Shown: in pieces, positions 17,742-26,088 of the stretch
Layout: the number at the start of each line of letters is the position of its first letter
How positions within the stretch are numbered: position 1 is the first letter of the stretch
From: Paenimyroides tangerinum
Lineage (GTDB): Bacteria > Bacteroidota > Bacteroidia > Flavobacteriales > Flavobacteriaceae
DNA length: 64,000 nt
Assembly (NCBI RefSeq): GCF_003865405.1
Contig: NZ_RQVQ01000007.1
Span: 1-64,000 of the forward strand
Direction of reading: 5' to 3'
Made by a program: the position numbers and the translations under genes
Notes under the pieces: model-generated
What the model saw: the letters and a program-made list of their open reading frames with translations, nothing else
The model's database searches: none
Told to the model about the DNA's origin: nothing

Positions 17742-17757
17742 ACAAAGGCATTTTTTT
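17728..17757. terminator. Terminator overlapping the 3' end of the YkgJ-type gene
   Basis: AAATGCCTTTG and CAAAGGCATTT pair around TAAA, which includes the stop codon, followed by a T run. It reaches the stop of the opposed 71-residue gene. Confidence 0.75.
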
Positions 17758-17971
17758 ATACAAACAATTGATCGTTTTCTATGTAATTTTTAAGAAAAGT
17801 TTCAATTTCATCTTCAGTAGTAATTTTGTCTTTGATGTAGTAAACTAAATCTAAAATCCAGTTTTTGATTTTTTCAAATAAATCAACTACATGTCCGAAT
17901 AAACGAACAAACCATTCGTAAATAAATTGGCAACGGTCAATGATTTTAATGATGATATCTGTGTAATCCAT
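17756..17971 (-). CDS. Small hypothetical protein, amphipathic
   Basis: 71 residues, rich in Ile, Phe, Trp, Asp and Lys (FIYEWFVRLFGHVVDLFEKI; WILDLVYYIKDKI), suggesting long amphipathic helices that could lie on a membrane. No family recognised. A TATATTTG box on the minus strand at 17990-17997, 18 bases before the ATG, supports its expression. Confidence 0.6.
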   Translation of the reverse strand: MDYTDIIIKIIDRCQFIYEWFVRLFGHVVDLFEKIKNWILDLVYYIKDKITTEDEIETFLKNYIENDQLFV

Positions 17972-17989
17972 AACAATTTTGATTTATAT

Positions 17990-17997
17990 CAAATATA
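17990..17997 (-). promoter_or_regulatory. Promoter box of the 71-residue gene
   Basis: TATATTTG on the minus strand fits TAnnTTTG; no upstream TTTG at the usual distance. Confidence 0.4.
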
Positions 17998-18041
17998 ATA
18001 AATTGATTTCAAATTCCCATCATTTTAATGAAAATCTAACA

Positions 18042-19283
18042 TTAATTTTCATCTTTATAGATTAAATACTTTTTTCTAGTATTTTTAAAATCCTCAATTC
18101 CAGTAATCCAAGTGTCTTTTATTTGTTTTTCGCTCAAACCCTGTTTGATTTGACTTTGCAACTTTTTATTTCCAGCTAAATTTGTAAAGAACGAGTTGAA
18201 AAATTCTTCCTTTTTACTTGAAGTTTGATAAGCATTTAAAAGCCATTTTAGCTGAATTCCTTCAACAAAAGCAATCTGAGATAAATCTTCACCATTACAT
18301 TTTCGACCGTTGTGCATTGGGTCTTTTGCACCTTCATTTGGTTCTGGTGTAAAACTAAAAGTTGTTTTGCGCATATTTGGCGAACCGTAAACTTGAAATT
18401 GTTTATTGGTTCCGCGACCAACACTAACATTTGTTCCCTCAAAAAAACACAAACTCGGATATAAATTGATTGATTGGTCGTTAGGTAAATTAGGGGAAGG
18501 TTTTACTGTCAATGAATACGGCATACTCTTGTTGTAATTTGTAATCGGAATAACTTTAAGTTTACATTGAATTCCGTTTTCTAACCATTTTTCACCGTTA
18601 ATCATTTGCGCATATTCTCCAATGGTCATTCCGTGTAAAACTGGAATCGGATGCATTCCAACAAAACTTTTATAAGCCATTTCTAAAACGGGTCCGTCAA
18701 CCTTAGCGCCATTCGGATTTGGTCTATCCAAAACAATAACTTCAATATTATTTTCGGCGCAAGCTTCCATTAAATAATGCAACGACGAAATATAAGTGTA
18801 AAAGCGCGTGCCAACATCTTGTAAATCAAATACCATTACATCGATATCTTTTAGTTGTTCTTTGTTTGGCTTTTTGTTTTTGCCGTAAAGCGAAATTATT
18901 GGAATTCCAGTTTTGGTATCTTTTCCGTCTTTAATCAATTCACCAGCATCTGCAGTTCCTCTAAAACCGTGTTCTGGAGCATAGATTTTTTCAACATCAA
19001 TTTTATTTTTTAATAAAAAATCAACTAAATGAATTACTGAATTATTTTCATTGACTAATCCTGATTGATTGGTTAAAACGCCAACTTTTTTGTCTTTTAA
19101 TAATGGTAAATATTGTTGATAATTATCTGCACCCGTTTTTATTTCTTGCTGATTTATATTTATAGTATTATCTAATTTGTTTGATTGTTTGATATTATTT
19201 GCATTACAACTCCAAATTCCTACAGAAAAAAGAGAAGTTCCAACGAATAATAATGTATTTTTGAAAAGCGAATTATACTTCAT
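18042..19283 (-). CDS. DUF1343 / NamZ-like exo-beta-N-acetylmuramidase lipoprotein
   Basis: 413 residues. Signal peptide with lipobox (V-G-I-W-S-C, Cys26). The DUF1343 core is clear: KVGVLTNQSGLV, YAPEHGFRGTADAGE, VMVFDLQDVGTRFYTYISS, VLDRPNPNG, PSPNLPNDQSINLYPSLCFFEGTNVSVGRGT. DUF1343 founding member NamZ removes terminal MurNAc from muropeptides, so a role in peptidoglycan recycling is likely. Its ATG is only five bases from the start codon of the divergent permease. Confidence 0.92.
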   Translation of the reverse strand: MKYNSLFKNTLLFVGTSLFSVGIWSCNANNIKQSNKLDNTININQQEIKTGADNYQQYLPLLKDKKVGVLTNQSGLVNENNSVIHLVDFLLKNKIDVEKIYAPEHGFRGTADAGELIKDGKDTKTGIPIISLYGKNKKPNKEQLKDIDVMVFDLQDVGTRFYTYISSLHYLMEACAENNIEVIVLDRPNPNGAKVDGPVLEMAYKSFVGMHPIPVLHGMTIGEYAQMINGEKWLENGIQCKLKVIPITNYNKSMPYSLTVKPSPNLPNDQSINLYPSLCFFEGTNVSVGRGTNKQFQVYGSPNMRKTTFSFTPEPNEGAKDPMHNGRKCNGEDLSQIAFVEGIQLKWLLNAYQTSSKKEEFFNSFFTNLAGNKKLQSQIKQGLSEKQIKDTWITGIEDFKNTRKKYLIYKDEN

Positions 19284-19288
19284 AAATT

Positions 19289-20527
19289 TTGAAATTAGAA
19301 TATTTTATATCCAAACGTTTAGCTACTTCTAACGAATATAAAAGTAGTGTTTCTGCGCCAATAATAAAAATTGCGATTGTTGCAATTGCAATAAGTATTA
19401 TTATGATGTTGGTTTCTGTTTCGACTGGTTTTGGACTTCAAGAAAAAATCAGAGATAAAATAACATCATTTAATGGGCATTTAACAATCTTAAATTACGA
19501 TAATAATCAATCAGAAATTACAACTGTTCCGCTTTCGTTACAGCAAGATTTTTATCCAAATTTCAAAAATGTTCCAGAAGTTTCAAAAATCCAACCTTTT
19601 GCTACGATTGCTGGTGTTGTTCGAACACCAGAAACTTTTGAAGGAATTGTATATAAAGGAGTTTCTTCTGATTATGATTTTAATTTTATTTCTGAATATT
19701 TGAAGGAAGGAAAATTACCACAATTTTCAAACGATGGAATGAGTAATGAAATTTTGATTTCAGATTATTTGGCTCGACGTTTAAAAATGAAAGTAGGAGA
19801 TAAGATGCAAACCTATTTTATGAAAGATTCAGGAAATAAAATGCCTTATATCAGAAGTTTTGAAATCGTTGGTATTTATGATTCTGGTTTTAAAGAATTT
19901 GATGAAACCTATGTTATTGGTGATTTAAAACACGTACAAAGATTGAACAAATGGGATGAAAATGAAGTTGGTGCGTTTGAAATTTATGTAAATGATTTTA
20001 CTAAAATCAATGAAATCAACACTAAAATTTATGAAGATATTCCTTCGGATTTGAATAGTATTTCTGTTACTGATAAGTATTTTGGAATCTTTGAATGGAT
20101 GAAGCTTTTTGATTTTAATATTTATATGATAATCGGAATTATGATTATTGTTGCAAGCATCAATATGATTGTCGCGCTTTTGGTTTTGATTCTAGAAAGA
20201 ACTCAAATGATCGGAATTTTAAAAGCGTTAGGTGCTAATAACTGGACCATTCGAAAAATATTTTTATTAAATGCAACACATATTGTTTTTCGTGGTTTGA
20301 TTTGGGGAAATATTATTGGACTTTCTATTTTATTACTTCAAAAATATTTCGGAATTATAAAGTTAGATCCAACCCAATATTATGTTGCAGAAGCTCCTGT
20401 TTATTTAAATCTATATTATATTTTAGGATTAAATGCAATGGTAATTTTATTATGTTACATCATTTTAATCATACCATCTTATATGATAACAAAGATTTCG
20501 CCTGTAAAAGCAATCAAATATCAATAA
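19289..20527 (+). CDS. LolC/LolE-like ABC transporter permease (FtsX family), TTG start
   Basis: 412 residues. The layout is that of LolC/E and MacB permeases: TM1 at ~25-48 (IIKIAIVAIAISIIMMLVS), a ~220-residue periplasmic domain, then three TMs at ~275-300, ~330-350 and ~375-405 with the FtsX signature LVLILERTQMIGILKALGA. It probably helps extract lipoproteins or expels substrates with an ATPase encoded elsewhere. The start is TTG at 19289: the conserved E-Y-F-I-S-K-R-L arm begins there and the next ATG (residue 39) would remove TM1. Confidence 0.9.
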   Translation: MKLEYFISKRLATSNEYKSSVSAPIIKIAIVAIAISIIMMLVSVSTGFGLQEKIRDKITSFNGHLTILNYDNNQSEITTVPLSLQQDFYPNFKNVPEVSKIQPFATIAGVVRTPETFEGIVYKGVSSDYDFNFISEYLKEGKLPQFSNDGMSNEILISDYLARRLKMKVGDKMQTYFMKDSGNKMPYIRSFEIVGIYDSGFKEFDETYVIGDLKHVQRLNKWDENEVGAFEIYVNDFTKINEINTKIYEDIPSDLNSISVTDKYFGIFEWMKLFDFNIYMIIGIMIIVASINMIVALLVLILERTQMIGILKALGANNWTIRKIFLLNATHIVFRGLIWGNIIGLSILLLQKYFGIIKLDPTQYYVAEAPVYLNLYYILGLNAMVILLCYIILIIPSYMITKISPVKAIKYQ

Positions 20528-20528
20528 A

Positions 20529-20567
20529 AAAAGAGGAAATTTCAATTTAGAAATTTCCTCTTTTTTT
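20529..20567. terminator. Bidirectional terminator
   Basis: GAGGAAATTTC and GAAATTTCCTC form an 11-bp stem with A and T runs on either side, between convergent genes. Confidence 0.8.
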
Positions 20568-20916
20568 ATTCGTTATGTAAAAATGATTGACGAGCTAAAA
20601 GTGTTTCTTCACTTTCAACGTGATTATCATCAGGAACACAACAATCAACCGGACAAACAGCCGCACATTGTGGTTCTTCGTGAAATCCTTTACATTCGGT
20701 ACATTTACTTGGAACAATATAATACAAATCGTCAGAAACAGGAGTCTGAGCAGCATCTGCATCAACTTCAGTTCCATCAGGTAAAACAATTTTGCCTGTT
20801 AAAGCAGTTCCATCTTTGTAACGCCAATCGTCAGCGCCTTCATATATCGCAGTATTTGGGCACTCTGGTTCGCAAGCACCGCAATTAATACATTCGTCAG
20901 TTATTATGATTGCCAT
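20566..20916 (-). CDS. Ferredoxin with two 4Fe-4S clusters
   Basis: 116 residues. First cluster motif [12 protein letters not shown] (9-20), second [18 protein letters not shown] (with an insertion between the second and third Cys, as in Alvin-type ferredoxins). It is a soluble low-potential electron carrier. It is divergent from the acyl-CoA reductase gene; the pair is a recurrent flavobacterial neighbourhood as I recall it, so the two may be functionally linked. Confidence 0.93.
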   Translation of the reverse strand: MAIIITDECINCGACEPECPNTAIYEGADDWRYKDGTALTGKIVLPDGTEVDADAAQTPVSDDLYYIVPSKCTECKGFHEEPQCAAVCPVDCCVPDDNHVESEETLLARQSFLHNE

Positions 20917-20940
20917 AGCTAATATTTATTTAATTAATAG

Positions 20941-20948
20941 TAACTTTG
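20941..20948 (+). promoter_or_regulatory. Promoter box of the acyl-CoA reductase gene
   Basis: TAACTTTG, followed by TGCAAAAATA, matches the downstream element of Bacteroidota promoters, 39 bases before the ATG at 20988. An in-frame TTG inside this box should not be taken as the start. Confidence 0.55.
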
Positions 20949-20987
20949 TGCAAAAATACGGTTTATAGAAATCACAAACAAATCTAT

Positions 20988-22046
20988 ATGGTTTTAGAAC
21001 AGAAAAAAAATGCATTTGTAGCTTTAGGTCAATTTATTAGACAATTTGCTACAGAAGATTTCCAATATAATAATGAAGTTTTAAAAAACGAGGAATTCTT
21101 TTCGAATTTCGCAATGATTACTGAGCAAGCTCAAAATCATAACGGTTGGTTTACTAAAGAACAAGTGATTTTTGCTTTGAATTCTTGGTCAGAAGCATTA
21201 ACCGAAGCAAATTTAAATCAATGGTTATCTGCTTATGATTTTAAAGTTGAACCAATGAAAACGGTTGGTTTAATTTTGGCGGGAAATATTCCTATGGTTG
21301 GTTTTCACGATGTACTTTCAGTTTTGATTAGTGGAAATAAAGCTTTGATAAAAACATCGTCAAACGATCAATTGATAATTCCGTTTTTATTGAAATATTT
21401 GGTTGCTGTTGAACCTGAATTTGAATCTCGAATTGAATTTACTAAACAAGGTTTTGATAATTTTGATGCAGTAATCGCAACCGGAAGTAACAATACGGCT
21501 CGTTATTTTGAGTATTATTTTGGAAAAGTTCCGAATATCATTCGTAAAAACAGAAATTCTGTAGCCGTTTTAACAGGAAATGAAACTTCTGAAGAGTTAC
21601 AAGAATTAGGAACAGATATTTTTACTTATTACGGTTTGGGTTGTAGAAATGTTTCTAAATTATTTGTTCCAAAAGATTATGATTTCACTACATTTTTTGA
21701 AGCTATGTTTGGATTTAGCGAAGTGATTAAATATGAACGTTATGCCAATAATTACGACTATAATAAAGCAGTTTATTTAATGAGTAATTTTAAAATTTTG
21801 GATAATGGATTTTTAACTATTCGTGAAGATGAAAGTTATGCATCGCCAATTTCTTCTGTGTTTTATGAATTTTATGAAAGTGAAAATCAAATTGAAGAAC
21901 GTTTGAAAAATGAAGCTGATAAAATTCAATGTGTAGTAACAAATTTACCAATTGAAAATAGAATAGCATTTGGTCAAACTCAAAATCCGCAATTATGGGA
22001 TTATGCAGACGGAATTGATACTATGAAATTTTTGTTAGCATTATAA
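20988..22046 (+). CDS. Acyl-CoA reductase (LuxC-like, aldehyde dehydrogenase fold)
   Basis: 352 residues from the ATG at 20988. NAD(P)-binding and catalytic regions of the LuxC-type family are visible: VGLILAGNIPMVGFHDVLSV, IATGSNNTARYFEYYF, RKNRNSVAVLTG, and the catalytic cysteine in YYGLGCRNVSKLFVP. It would reduce an acyl-CoA to the aldehyde. The natural substrate is unknown. A ferredoxin gene lies head to head with it. Confidence 0.88.
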   Translation: MVLEQKKNAFVALGQFIRQFATEDFQYNNEVLKNEEFFSNFAMITEQAQNHNGWFTKEQVIFALNSWSEALTEANLNQWLSAYDFKVEPMKTVGLILAGNIPMVGFHDVLSVLISGNKALIKTSSNDQLIIPFLLKYLVAVEPEFESRIEFTKQGFDNFDAVIATGSNNTARYFEYYFGKVPNIIRKNRNSVAVLTGNETSEELQELGTDIFTYYGLGCRNVSKLFVPKDYDFTTFFEAMFGFSEVIKYERYANNYDYNKAVYLMSNFKILDNGFLTIREDESYASPISSVFYEFYESENQIEERLKNEADKIQCVVTNLPIENRIAFGQTQNPQLWDYADGIDTMKFLLAL

Positions 22047-22051
22047 AATAT

Positions 22052-22085
22052 AAAAAGCGAAATAGTAAAACTATTTCGCTTTTTT
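22052..22085 (+). terminator. First of two tandem terminators
   Basis: AAAAAGCGAAATAG pairs with CTATTTCGCTTTTT around TAAAA. Confidence 0.8.
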
Positions 22086-22092
22086 AATGTAA

Positions 22093-22118
22093 AAAAGTCT
22101 CTAGATTTAGAGACTTTT
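22093..22118. terminator. Second of two tandem terminators
   Basis: AAAAGTCTCT pairs with AGAGACTTTT around AGATTT. It lies just past the stop of the opposed gene at 22123, so each convergent gene has its own hairpin. Confidence 0.75.
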
Positions 22119-22122
22119 AATA

Positions 22123-22902
22123 TTATAAACTTGCAATAATTGCATTGATTTTTTCTCTTTCTTCTTCAGCTAATGCAGCATCAACTAAGATACGACCACT
22201 GTGCTCATCTGTAATAATTTTTTTACGAGCAGCAATTTCAACTTGAACTTGCGGTGGAATTGTAAAATACGAACCAGCAGAAGCTCCACGTTCGATAGAA
22301 ACTACAGCTAACTTATTACGAACACCATTACGGATTCTTTGGTAAGCAGTTACTAAACGCTCTTCGATTAAAGCAGTAAATTCTTCAGACTTAGCTAATA
22401 AAATTTCTTCTTCACGTTTTGTTTCTTCCATAATTCCGTTTAATTCAGATTCTTTATGACCTAAATGTGCTTTTTTAGATTCTAATTTTTCTGAATTTTG
22501 AGCAATTACAACCTTTTTGTGTTCAATAGAAGCTTTGAATTCTTTAATGTGTTTTTCAGCTAATTCAATTTCTAAGTTTTGGAATTCAATTTCTTTAGTT
22601 AAAGAGTTAAATTCTCTGTTGTTGCGAACGTCTGTTTGTTGTTCAGTATATTTTTTGATAGCTTCTTTAAAAGTATCAATATCATTTTTCTTTACTTTGA
22701 TTTGCTCATCAATAGACTCAACCTCCGTAGTTAATTTCTCTAAACGAATTGTAAGTCCAGCTACTTCGTCTTTTAAATCTTCTACCTCAAGAGGTAATTC
22801 ACCTCTCATGTTTCTAATTTCGTCAATTCTTGAGTCAATTAATTGCAAATCGTATAATGCTCTCAATTTTTCCTCTACAGTAAGTTCTGCTTTGTTTGTC
22901 AT
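22123..22902 (-). CDS. CdsZ/zinc-ribbon-family coiled-coil protein lacking zinc ligands
   Basis: 259 residues. Residues ~10-185 form a long coiled coil (LYDLQLIDSRIDEIRNMRG, then heptads rich in E and K). The C-terminus (SIERGASAGSYFTIPPQVQ, ITDEHSGRILVD) aligns with the C4 zinc-ribbon tail of this family, where C-x-G-C and C-x-x-C normally occur. The whole protein has no cysteine. Its gene starts two bases after the Nif3-like gene ends, an arrangement I recall as conserved. Related proteins have been implicated in RNA and envelope processes, but the role here is not known. Confidence 0.88.
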   Translation of the reverse strand: MTNKAELTVEEKLRALYDLQLIDSRIDEIRNMRGELPLEVEDLKDEVAGLTIRLEKLTTEVESIDEQIKVKKNDIDTFKEAIKKYTEQQTDVRNNREFNSLTKEIEFQNLEIELAEKHIKEFKASIEHKKVVIAQNSEKLESKKAHLGHKESELNGIMEETKREEEILLAKSEEFTALIEERLVTAYQRIRNGVRNKLAVVSIERGASAGSYFTIPPQVQVEIAARKKIITDEHSGRILVDAALAEEEREKINAIIASL

Positions 22903-22904
22903 AT

Positions 22905-23999
22905 CTATATGTAGTTAACTGGATTTGTGTTTATCTCAGATAAAATAATTGCAAAAATAGTAATTTTTTTTGTAAGATAATCAAGAATATAATTTTTTAT
23001 ATATCTTTCACTTTCAAAATGTCCGATATCTGCCAAAAGTATGACATTCTCAGCTTGATAATAATCGTGATATTTTAAATCAGCAGTGATAAAAGCATCA
23101 GCCTTTTGAGCAATTGCAGCGCTGATGGCAAAACTACCCGAACCACCAAGAACAGCAACTTTCTTTATTTTTTTATTTAAGTAATTACTGTGTCGAATAC
23201 CACCTGTTTGAGTTTTTTCTTTAACCATTAAAAGAAAATCCTTTTCTGTCATTTCTGTTGGAAGTTCGGCAATCATTCCCATTCCAACATTCTGAAGCTC
23301 GTTTTCTGTTTTAATAATTTCGTAAGCAACCTCTTCATACGGATGATTTTCAAAAAGAGCTTTTAAAATGTTTCCTTTAAGATGTTTTTCAAAAGTAAAT
23401 TCTAATTTAATCTCTTCAACTTCTTCGTAAATATGTGGCTTTCCGATAACGGGTTCGCTGTATTGATTCCCTTTAAAAGAACCAATTCCATTTGAAGAAA
23501 AACTACATTCATCATAATTTCCAATTGAACCAGCACCAACTTTAAACAAAGCATTTTGAACTTCTTTTGCTGCGTTTTTTGGAACATAAGTAGTCAATTT
23601 ATAAATAAAATTTTGTTTAGGAATTAAAATTTTAGAATTGATTAATCCCAATGTATCACAGAAAATCTGATTTACGCCTTCACGATGATTATCTAAAGCA
23701 GTATGAATTGCAAATATGGCAATGTCATTTTTAATAGCTTTAATAACCGAACGTTCTACATAATTTTTGCCTGTAATTTTTTTCAATCCCGAAAATAAAA
23801 TAGGATGGAAGCAAACAACCAAATTACAATTTTTTGCTACAGCTTCGTCAATCACTTCTTCAAGTGCATCGTGACAAACTAAAATTCCGGTGCAATCGTT
23901 ATTTTTATTTCCTACTAATAAGCCTACATTGTCAAAATCTTCGGCGTAAGCAAGTGGAGTTAAATCTTCTAAAAGTTGAATGACATTTGAAATTTTCAT
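22905..23999 (-). CDS. Nif3-like dinuclear metal centre hexameric protein
   Basis: 364 residues, the long form with a PII-like insertion (~125-245). Metal-site motifs are recognisable: FDNVGLLVG, VVCFHPILFSGLKKI, FAIHTALDN and the C-terminal GHFESE. A related domain has been linked to GTP cyclohydrolase I-like or nucleotide chemistry but the family's function is unsettled. It is in an operon with the zinc-ribbon-like gene and divergent from lpxK, whose predicted promoter lies inside the 57-bp gap. Confidence 0.92.
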   Translation of the reverse strand: MKISNVIQLLEDLTPLAYAEDFDNVGLLVGNKNNDCTGILVCHDALEEVIDEAVAKNCNLVVCFHPILFSGLKKITGKNYVERSVIKAIKNDIAIFAIHTALDNHREGVNQIFCDTLGLINSKILIPKQNFIYKLTTYVPKNAAKEVQNALFKVGAGSIGNYDECSFSSNGIGSFKGNQYSEPVIGKPHIYEEVEEIKLEFTFEKHLKGNILKALFENHPYEEVAYEIIKTENELQNVGMGMIAELPTEMTEKDFLLMVKEKTQTGGIRHSNYLNKKIKKVAVLGGSGSFAISAAIAQKADAFITADLKYHDYYQAENVILLADIGHFESERYIKNYILDYLTKKITIFAIILSEINTNPVNYI

Positions 24000-24044
24000 A
24001 GCATTTTGATTTCGAATTATAGTTTCAAAGATAGAAAAAATAGC

Positions 24045-24052
24045 TATTTTCG
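24045..24052 (+). promoter_or_regulatory. Promoter box of lpxK (leaderless geometry)
   Basis: TATTTTCG, then TGCT, then the ATG at 24057: the same four-base spacing seen at rlmD. A TTTC at 24023-24026, 18 nt upstream, is a candidate upstream element. Confidence 0.5.
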
Positions 24053-24056
24053 TGCT

Positions 24057-25109
24057 ATGAAAAGGCTTCGAAAAATATTATTTCCGTTTTCACTTATTTA
24101 TGGTGGTATAGCTGCTATACGTAATTATATGTTTGATTTTGGTTGGAAAAAACAAGAAACATTTGATTTGCCAATAATTTGCGTTGGAAATTTAAGCGTT
24201 GGAGGAACTGGAAAAACACCACAAATTGAATATTTAGTTCGTTTATTAAGCGATAAATTTAAAACTGTTACTTTGAGTCGTGGCTATAAACGAAAATCAG
24301 AAGGTTTTTATTTAGCAGCTGATTCTACAAAAATGGAAGATATTGGTGATGAACCTTTTCAATATTTCTCTAAATTTAAAAATATTCACGTTGCTGTTGA
24401 TGCAAAACGCGTTCACGGAGTTCAACAAATTTTAAAGCGTTTACCAGAAACAGAAGTTATACTTTTAGATGATGCCTTTCAGCATCGTCACATCAAAGCC
24501 GGTTTCTATGTTTTACTTACAAAATATGATGAATTGTATGTTGATGATTTGGTTTTACCAGCAGGAAATTTACGAGAGTTTAAATCGGGTGCGCTTCGTG
24601 CTGATGTAATTTTGGTTACGAAATGTCCAAATGATTTAAGTGTTGAAAAGCAAAATAGAATCATACAGAAATTAAATGTAAAACCCAATCAAGATGTTTA
24701 TTTTACTACCATTTCATATAATGAAAATGTAACAAACGGATTGATAAATCTTAAAGTTTCTGAATTAGAAAATGATTCATTTATTGCTGTAGCAGGAATA
24801 GCTAAGCCGGAATATTTTTATCGACATTTAAAGGTTGTAAAGAATAATTTCGTAACTTTTCCTGATCATCATCATTTTTCTGAAAAAGATATTGCATTAA
24901 TTTTGGAAAAAGCTCAAGGTAGTAAAATCATAACAACAGAGAAAGATTTTATGCGTTTACAAGGAAAGTTACCCGATGCGCAATTGTTTTATTTGCCAAT
25001 TGAAACACATTTCTTAAATAACGCTTCATCTTTTGACTCAAAAATTTTAGATTATGTGGGAAAAAGTACAAGAAACCGTTGCGTTCATTCAGCAGAAAAT
25101 TCAAAATAA
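24057..25109 (+). CDS. lpxK: Tetraacyldisaccharide 4'-kinase
   Basis: 350 residues. It phosphorylates the lipid A precursor disaccharide at the 4' position at the inner membrane. The P-loop V-G-N-L-S-V-G-G-T-G-K-T (~43-54), SRGYKRKSEGF, GDEPFQYF, and LDDAFQHRHI are typical. The ATG at 24057 is chosen because an in-frame TTG at 24006 would start before the predicted promoter. The last ~18 residues overlap the start of the next gene in another frame, a 56-bp overlap. Confidence 0.94.
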   Translation: MKRLRKILFPFSLIYGGIAAIRNYMFDFGWKKQETFDLPIICVGNLSVGGTGKTPQIEYLVRLLSDKFKTVTLSRGYKRKSEGFYLAADSTKMEDIGDEPFQYFSKFKNIHVAVDAKRVHGVQQILKRLPETEVILLDDAFQHRHIKAGFYVLLTKYDELYVDDLVLPAGNLREFKSGALRADVILVTKCPNDLSVEKQNRIIQKLNVKPNQDVYFTTISYNENVTNGLINLKVSELENDSFIAVAGIAKPEYFYRHLKVVKNNFVTFPDHHHFSEKDIALILEKAQGSKIITTEKDFMRLQGKLPDAQLFYLPIETHFLNNASSFDSKILDYVGKSTRNRCVHSAENSK

Positions 25110-25866
25110 ACCAACTATTGGAATTGTTTTAGGTTCTGGATTAGGAAATTTAGTTGATGATATGGAAGTCGAAACTATTATTCCGTATTCAGATATTTTA
25201 AATTTTCCCGTTTCAACGGTTCAAGGACATAAAGGAAATTTGATATTTGGAAAAATAGGAGGAAAGCAAGTAGTTGCGATGCAAGGACGCTTTCATTATT
25301 ATGAAGGTTATGATATGAAACAGGTTACTTTTCCAATTCGTGTAATGAAATTTTTAGGTGTTCAAACACTTATTGTTTCAAACGCTTCGGGCGGAGTAAA
25401 TCCAAATTTTGAAGTAGGTGATATTATGCTGATAAAAGATCATATTAATATGTTTCCTGAACATCCATTACGCGGAATTAACGATGAACGTTTTGGACCT
25501 CGATTCTTGAATATGAGTGAACCTTATAATTTTGAGCTACTTGAGAAAGCGAATGAACTTGCTAAGGAATTAAATATCAAAGTTCAAAACGGAATTTATT
25601 ACGGTTTAAGCGGACCAACTTTTGAAACTTTAGCTGAGTATAAAATGATTTATAATGTTGGTGCAGATTGTGTTGGAATGTCAACCGTTCCTGAGGTTAT
25701 TGTTGCAAAACATATGAATATGGATTGTTTTGGTGTTTCTGTAATTTCAGATATGGGTAACGAAGAATCTATAAAAAGTGTCAATCATAACGAAGTTTTA
25801 GCTGCTGTAAATGCTGCAGAACCTAAGCTGAGAAAATTAATTAAAGAATTAATTTCTAAATTTTAA
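25054..25866 (+). CDS. Purine-nucleoside phosphorylase (trimeric type)
   Basis: 270 residues. Phosphorolysis of inosine/guanosine for purine salvage. Motifs: GIVLGSGLGN (phosphate binding), VQGHKGNLIFG, MQGRFHYYEGY, VSNASGGVNP, YYGLSGPTFET (purine site region), VGMSTVPEVIVA and SDMGN; the N in the usual S-D-x-N is replaced by M-G-N (VISDMGNEES). It begins inside lpxK and so is co-transcribed with it. Confidence 0.94.
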   Translation: MWEKVQETVAFIQQKIQNKPTIGIVLGSGLGNLVDDMEVETIIPYSDILNFPVSTVQGHKGNLIFGKIGGKQVVAMQGRFHYYEGYDMKQVTFPIRVMKFLGVQTLIVSNASGGVNPNFEVGDIMLIKDHINMFPEHPLRGINDERFGPRFLNMSEPYNFELLEKANELAKELNIKVQNGIYYGLSGPTFETLAEYKMIYNVGADCVGMSTVPEVIVAKHMNMDCFGVSVISDMGNEESIKSVNHNEVLAAVNAAEPKLRKLIKELISKF

Positions 25867-25905
25867 AAAACAAATTTGAAACATTGTGTAAATGTCAATT
25901 ATATA

Positions 25906-25938
25906 AAGGAAGTTTTAGTTTTAAAGCTTCTTTTTTTT
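25906..25938 (+). terminator. Terminator of the lpxK-PNP operon
   Basis: GAAGTTTTA pairs with TAAAGCTTC (one wobble pair) and is followed by a run of eight T. Confidence 0.7.
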
Positions 25939-25985
25939 GTTTGAAAAATTTTTACAAGAATATGTGAATGTTAAAATATTGAATT

Positions 25986-26001
25986 TCAGGGTTTACCCTT
26001 A
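25986..26001 (+). promoter_or_regulatory. Palindromic operator-like site (TCAGGGTTTACCCTTA)
   Basis: AGGG-N4-CCCT inverted repeat, 88-103 bases before the gene at 26089. It differs by one base from the site upstream of the 8763-9023 gene, in the same orientation relative to its gene. Confidence 0.5.
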
Positions 26002-26088
26002 CATTTTTTTCTGTAATGAATTATAAATTGCGAATGTTATTAAGGTTATTAAATTCTTTTTAAATAATATATCTAAAACATTTACATT

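Noticed and set aside
20583..20888. Plus-strand frame over the ferredoxin gene
   Set aside because: It runs antisense to both 4Fe-4S cluster motifs of a highly conserved gene.
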